A stretch of DNA of 64,000 bases from Lepidodermella squamata. Taxonomy: Eukaryota; Gastrotricha. Location of the stretch: contig JBLDXI010000013.1 in the NCBI GenBank assembly GCA_047495785.1, positions 1,240,001 through 1,304,000 of the forward strand. Reading direction: 5' to 3'. The notes under the pieces were generated by a model. The model was not told the DNA's origin, ran no database searches, and worked only from the letters and a program-made list of their open reading frames with translations. Positions 60,871 through 64,000 of this stretch are shown in pieces (positions within the stretch are counted from its first letter, which is position 1; every line of letters begins with the position of its first letter). The translations under genes were made by a program, and so were the position numbers.

Positions 60871-63677
60871 TTAGCGGAAAAATGAGCTCAAGCCACTACT
60901 GGAAGGATGGTCCAGAAAAAAGAGATCGCCATCATTCACATGACGGTGGCACTCATCCACCAGTTCACTGCTCATCAAGTCATCGGCACTGTCGTCCAAA
61001 CTTGACAGGTCATTACGCATAAGGCTCGAATTGTCAACCGCCATTTGATCGTCATCTAGATTATTAGCAGAGCTTCTATTGCCATTAGAGCGCGAGTTAT
61101 CGGCCAGAGTTTTCGAGCTCTTGTTAAGCTTGGCACGCAAAAGAGCGATATTGCTAGAAGTTGCAGTCGTTTGAACAACAACACTAGTCTTTTTCGCGAC
61201 GATTGGAGGCCGCTTCGTCGGAATGATTTCTATCCCTGGAGATGCCGCATCCGCTACATGTTTCATGCGCTTGTTTTTCTCGAGCCGGCGATTGGCAAAC
61301 CAGACTCGAACGACTTCGTGAGGCACGTTCAACTTGTTAGCGATTTGCGCTATTGTTTTTCTGTCAGGGTACGGGTTCGAGGCAAAAACGGCGCGAAGAT
61401 GATCTCGCATTTCGTCGGAAAATGTGTGCCGCTGGCTGTAGCGATTATAAAGTTTAGTTCTAGGATGAGGCTTAGGCCGGACAGGTTGCGAGTCGGAGCC
61501 ACTCAACGCAGACGCCTGGTTGTATTCTTGCTCCTTTTCGTCATAGTACTGCTCTAAGACAGCGACAAAGCGACTTGCAACTTCAAGTTTCATCGACAGA
61601 TTCTCCAAGCGGCAAATGTACTCCTGACGAAACGCGTCGCCGTGAATAGCTTTCAACTTATTAGCCACTTCTTGTTGAGAGATGCCGAAATTGCATCGTC
61701 TCTCGCGGCACCTTCGAACTGATTCCAGCAGTTTCCCGACATGAATTCCGGCAATTGTGGTGTCAGGCGCCAGATGCACAGCATCCGCCAACCGCAACTG
61801 ATTCGCCAGCTGTCCAGGGGTCAAACCTAGCTGCATCGATCCAGTTGTTTCTGGCACCGTAACAGGGTTGTCTGTAGTCAACGTCGGCGATAATGACAGC
61901 AAGTTGGAAGACGACGGCGAAGAGGGATGGCTGCCGATGGGCCCTCCGATTAAATTCGGAGTGTTCGTGCCATCGCCAGTTGGGCTGACTAGTAGCGAGA
62001 GGCGAGACATGGTCATATAGTTGTCAAAGTTCTGTTTAGCTGAGGTTGTAAAAGCGGGTAAAGTAGGCGGAAAAACGGCAAGAGATCTGTGAAAATGAGA
62101 CGATTAAATTTGACTTCAAATTTAAATAACAATCAAACCTCGCGCAATTTAAATTCTCCAGATTGATGGATTTGGTTGGTATATCTTCATCGTTAATATT
62201 GCGACTGGCCGTGACGGTCGGATTCATTTTCGCATTGATTGTTGAGCGTTGCCGATGTGTGTCATTATTTCGCTCCATAGACTTGCTTAGCAGCGGCAAT
62301 GATTCGGATTTTTTCGGCGACTGAGGGCTATCTGCCATTTGTTCATAAATGACATTTGGATTCTCCGAGTTGTGAGCAACACTGATGTAAGATTCCGAAT
62401 GTTGATCGTCGGGGTAATCGTGCTGTGCGACCAAATACCTGGTCGAACCATCAGCCCCAGTCGCTTCAATGAAGCTCTGCTGGGTGTGCACCTCATATTG
62501 CTGTTGGTTAGGTGCCATTATGAGCAAAGGCTGCGAAACGGTCTGCTGAGGCGCGATGGCTAGTAGAACAGAGCCACTCTGTTGCTGACCTGGCACTTGA
62601 ATCAACAATCCCTGAACCGATGCGGTTTGCGGCTGGGCACTGATCAACACTGGCGCATAAGACTGCTGCTGTGGCTGGGGCGCGGCAATAACCTTCTGCT
62701 GTTGCGGCTTGGTTTTGCTCGCTATTTTCATTGGCGTCGCCCCGTTCGCCGCTTTTTTATGCACATCTCTACTCCGCTGGCCCGGAGCTGGGGCCGGGGC
62801 GATTTTCGGTGGAGGTGGCAGCGGTTGGCGCGGGTTCCCAGGCGTCGGCACCAACTGCCCGGTCGGTTTCTTAAGGATGGACGATAACAGTGAATTCGAA
62901 GACTGGTCCATTTCAGATGAATTCATGCCGTTTTGCAGTGAAGATATTATTGAAGCCGACGATGGCAGGTGTGTCAGTTTAGGAGGCGCTTGTTTTCTCA
63001 AAATTTTCGGCATACTCGTTTTGCTACTCGTGGTCTTAGCTGCTGAGTTTTTCGGCCCAGTAGGGTTCTTAAACGTCGACGGGGCGGGCGAAATGCTAGA
63101 CACACGACTGACTACCGGAGACATACTTCTGTTATTCGACCGTTGACTGATGTCATTAGTCGTTGTCAGTAGCGACGCTGAAAGCAGCGTCGGAGCTTCA
63201 AGCAATGAATGAGTAGGTGTTTGCAGCAAAAAACTCTGATTGTGATGATGTATATTGTGGTGGTGAAACCGATTCGGCGACGCGAATAATTCCTGGAAAT
63301 ACATATATTTTTATTTTTCATCGAAATTCAACCAATAAGATACTCACATGGCTCATGAGAGTTGGCGAGTCCATAAGTCGCGGCGAATGACTGGCGACAG
63401 GGCTCGCCAGGAGTGAATTCGCATTCGACCCATGTTGGCTGTGCGTTACAACGCTGTGCCCTGCCGAGTTCAGCGCAGTGACGTAGGGTATGGTAACGTC
63501 GAGACTTGACGATGACAGCGAAAGTTCGGCCAGCGATGAAAAGCAGTGCAGCGGCGAGAGACTCGAGCTCGGCAGGCAAAAACTTGACGAGCTGACATCA
63601 CAGCCGGCTGATACCGAAACAGCGCACATCGACGACAGCGACATGGCGGAGTTAAGCGCCCGAGTTGGACTGTTCAT
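60871..63677 (-). CDS. Divergent POU-homeodomain transcription factor
   Basis: Three exons (63677-63348, 63292-62139, 62086-60871) join in phase to 899 residues. The first 500 residues are Ser/Thr/Pro/Gln-rich, with His and poly-Gln patches such as QQQSYAPVLISAQPQ. A POU-specific domain lies at about 610-678: RRCRERRCNFGISQQEVANK, then ICRLENLSMKL, keeping the helix-turn-helix layout but with RQEYICRLE where canonical POU proteins have SQTTICRFE. The homeodomain is at about 708-769: RYSQRHTFSDEMRDHL, FASNPYPDRKTIAQIANKL and VRVWFANRRLEKNKR. Residue 50 is Ala instead of the POU-typical Cys. The class (1-6) cannot be assigned by eye. An acceptor lies 60 nt before the ATG, with a short upstream ORF in the leader. 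Confidence 0.9.
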
Positions 63678-63737
63678 CTCGCAGTCTTCAAGTCGTCATT
63701 ATTGCACCATGCATTTATCACTCAAATAGCTAATCAC

Positions 63738-63793
63738 CTAGAATAAAGAATAGCGATTATTGACTGTTAGCGCTATTATTTGCACAATTTATT
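63738..63793 (-). other. Poly(A) signal plus acceptor before the POU gene
   Basis: On the minus strand AATAAA (63793-63788) lies just after the stop of the right-edge gene. It is followed by CTATTCTTTATTCTAG (AG at 63739-63738) and then a 60-nt leader to the POU-gene ATG. The leader has a short upstream ORF starting ATGCATGGTGC. The pattern repeats that seen at the other close gene pairs. Confidence 0.5.
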
Positions 63794-63798
63794 CGATT

Positions 63799-64000
63799 TC
63801 ACGCGCTCTTATTTCGCTTGGAATTTTTCGCGCTATAACGAGCGGCTTTCTTCACAGCACCTTTGAAAAACGCGGGAGGTTCACTAACGAACCGCTCCAA
63901 TTTACTCGACGCTTCTTGATCCAGCACTTCGCGCTCTTCCTCTTCAACTACTTCAACAGGGCTAGTTTCGTCAGTTTCAAGAGGCAAATAAGCGGGAAGA
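63799..64000 (-). CDS. 3' end of a gene running off the right edge
   Basis: The minus-strand frame is open from 64000 to a stop at 63799 (about 66 residues). It is highly acidic (SPVEVVEEEEREVLDQEASS), then basic at the C-terminus (FFKGAVKKAARYSAKNSKRN). I cannot identify it. It ends 121 nt before the ATG of the POU gene on the same strand, with a poly(A) signal and an acceptor between them. Confidence 0.6.
   Translation of the reverse strand, partial: LPAYLPLETDETSPVEVVEEEEREVLDQEASSKLERFVSEPPAFFKGAVKKAARYSAKNSKRNKSA

Noticed and set aside
62709-63146. 145-codon plus-strand frame with hydrophobic stretches
   Set aside because: Antisense of the Q/P-rich exon of the POU gene, which joins in phase to the POU domain.
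1-64000. CRISPR arrays, prophage or bacterial operon features
   Set aside because: None seen; introns and gene content are those of an animal nuclear genome.

Overview
The window is animal nuclear DNA. Every confident gene is split by GT-AG introns, most of them only about 47-58 nt long, or is a short housekeeping gene such as RPS25, MRPL14 or mitochondrial ATP synthase gamma. IFT46 and RSPH1 (an axonemal radial-spoke protein) point to an invertebrate that makes motile cilia or flagella, which argues against a typical nematode. I cannot place the phylum from sequence alone. Ten genes have a good 3' splice-site signal 12-72 nt before the ATG with no visible first exon. Several same-strand neighbours are only 76-165 nt apart, with AATAAA followed by such an acceptor. 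This suggests spliced-leader trans-splicing and small operons, but does not prove them.

Layout. 1-5.7 kb: 5' half of a Q-rich coiled-coil gene (minus) with two alternative 5' ends. 8.6-11.3 kb: a glycosyltransferase family 6 (ABO-like) gene and, 76 nt later, a CUB/trypsin-like protease (plus). 12.1-14.1 kb: TOM70 (minus), head-to-head with ATP synthase gamma (14.9 kb, plus). 16.4-20.7 kb: RPS25, MRPL14 and a zeta-crystallin-like quinone oxidoreductase in a tight plus-strand cluster; the 2.1-kb oxidoreductase intron holds a decayed minus-strand gene. 21.1-21.8 kb: an unrecognised gene with a one-base frameshift. 23.0-33.9 kb: two Rh-type ammonium transporters (minus) flanking IFT46 (minus). 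34.2-35.9 kb: a secreted protein that joins a dead trypsin-like domain to a CAP domain. 36.6-52.4 kb: a DPP6/DPP10-like membrane protein whose nucleophile serine is aspartate, with five convincing alternative first exons and a sixth weak one spread over 10 kb. This explains most of the apparent gene desert. 55.8-56.6 kb: a PPP1R27-like ankyrin protein. 57.5-60.4 kb: RSPH1 head-to-head with an unrecognised acidic protein. 60.9-63.7 kb: a divergent POU-homeodomain gene (minus), followed at the right edge by the 3' end of another minus-strand gene.

The genes do not form one pathway. The mitochondrial set (TOM70, ATP synthase gamma, MRPL14) and the ciliary set (IFT46, RSPH1) are scattered. The items most worth following are the invertebrate GT6 gene, the alternative N-termini of the DPP-like protein, the pseudoprotease-CAP fusion and the repeated trans-splice-like acceptors. 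All gene models were assembled by eye from open frames, splice signals and phase, and no database search was run.
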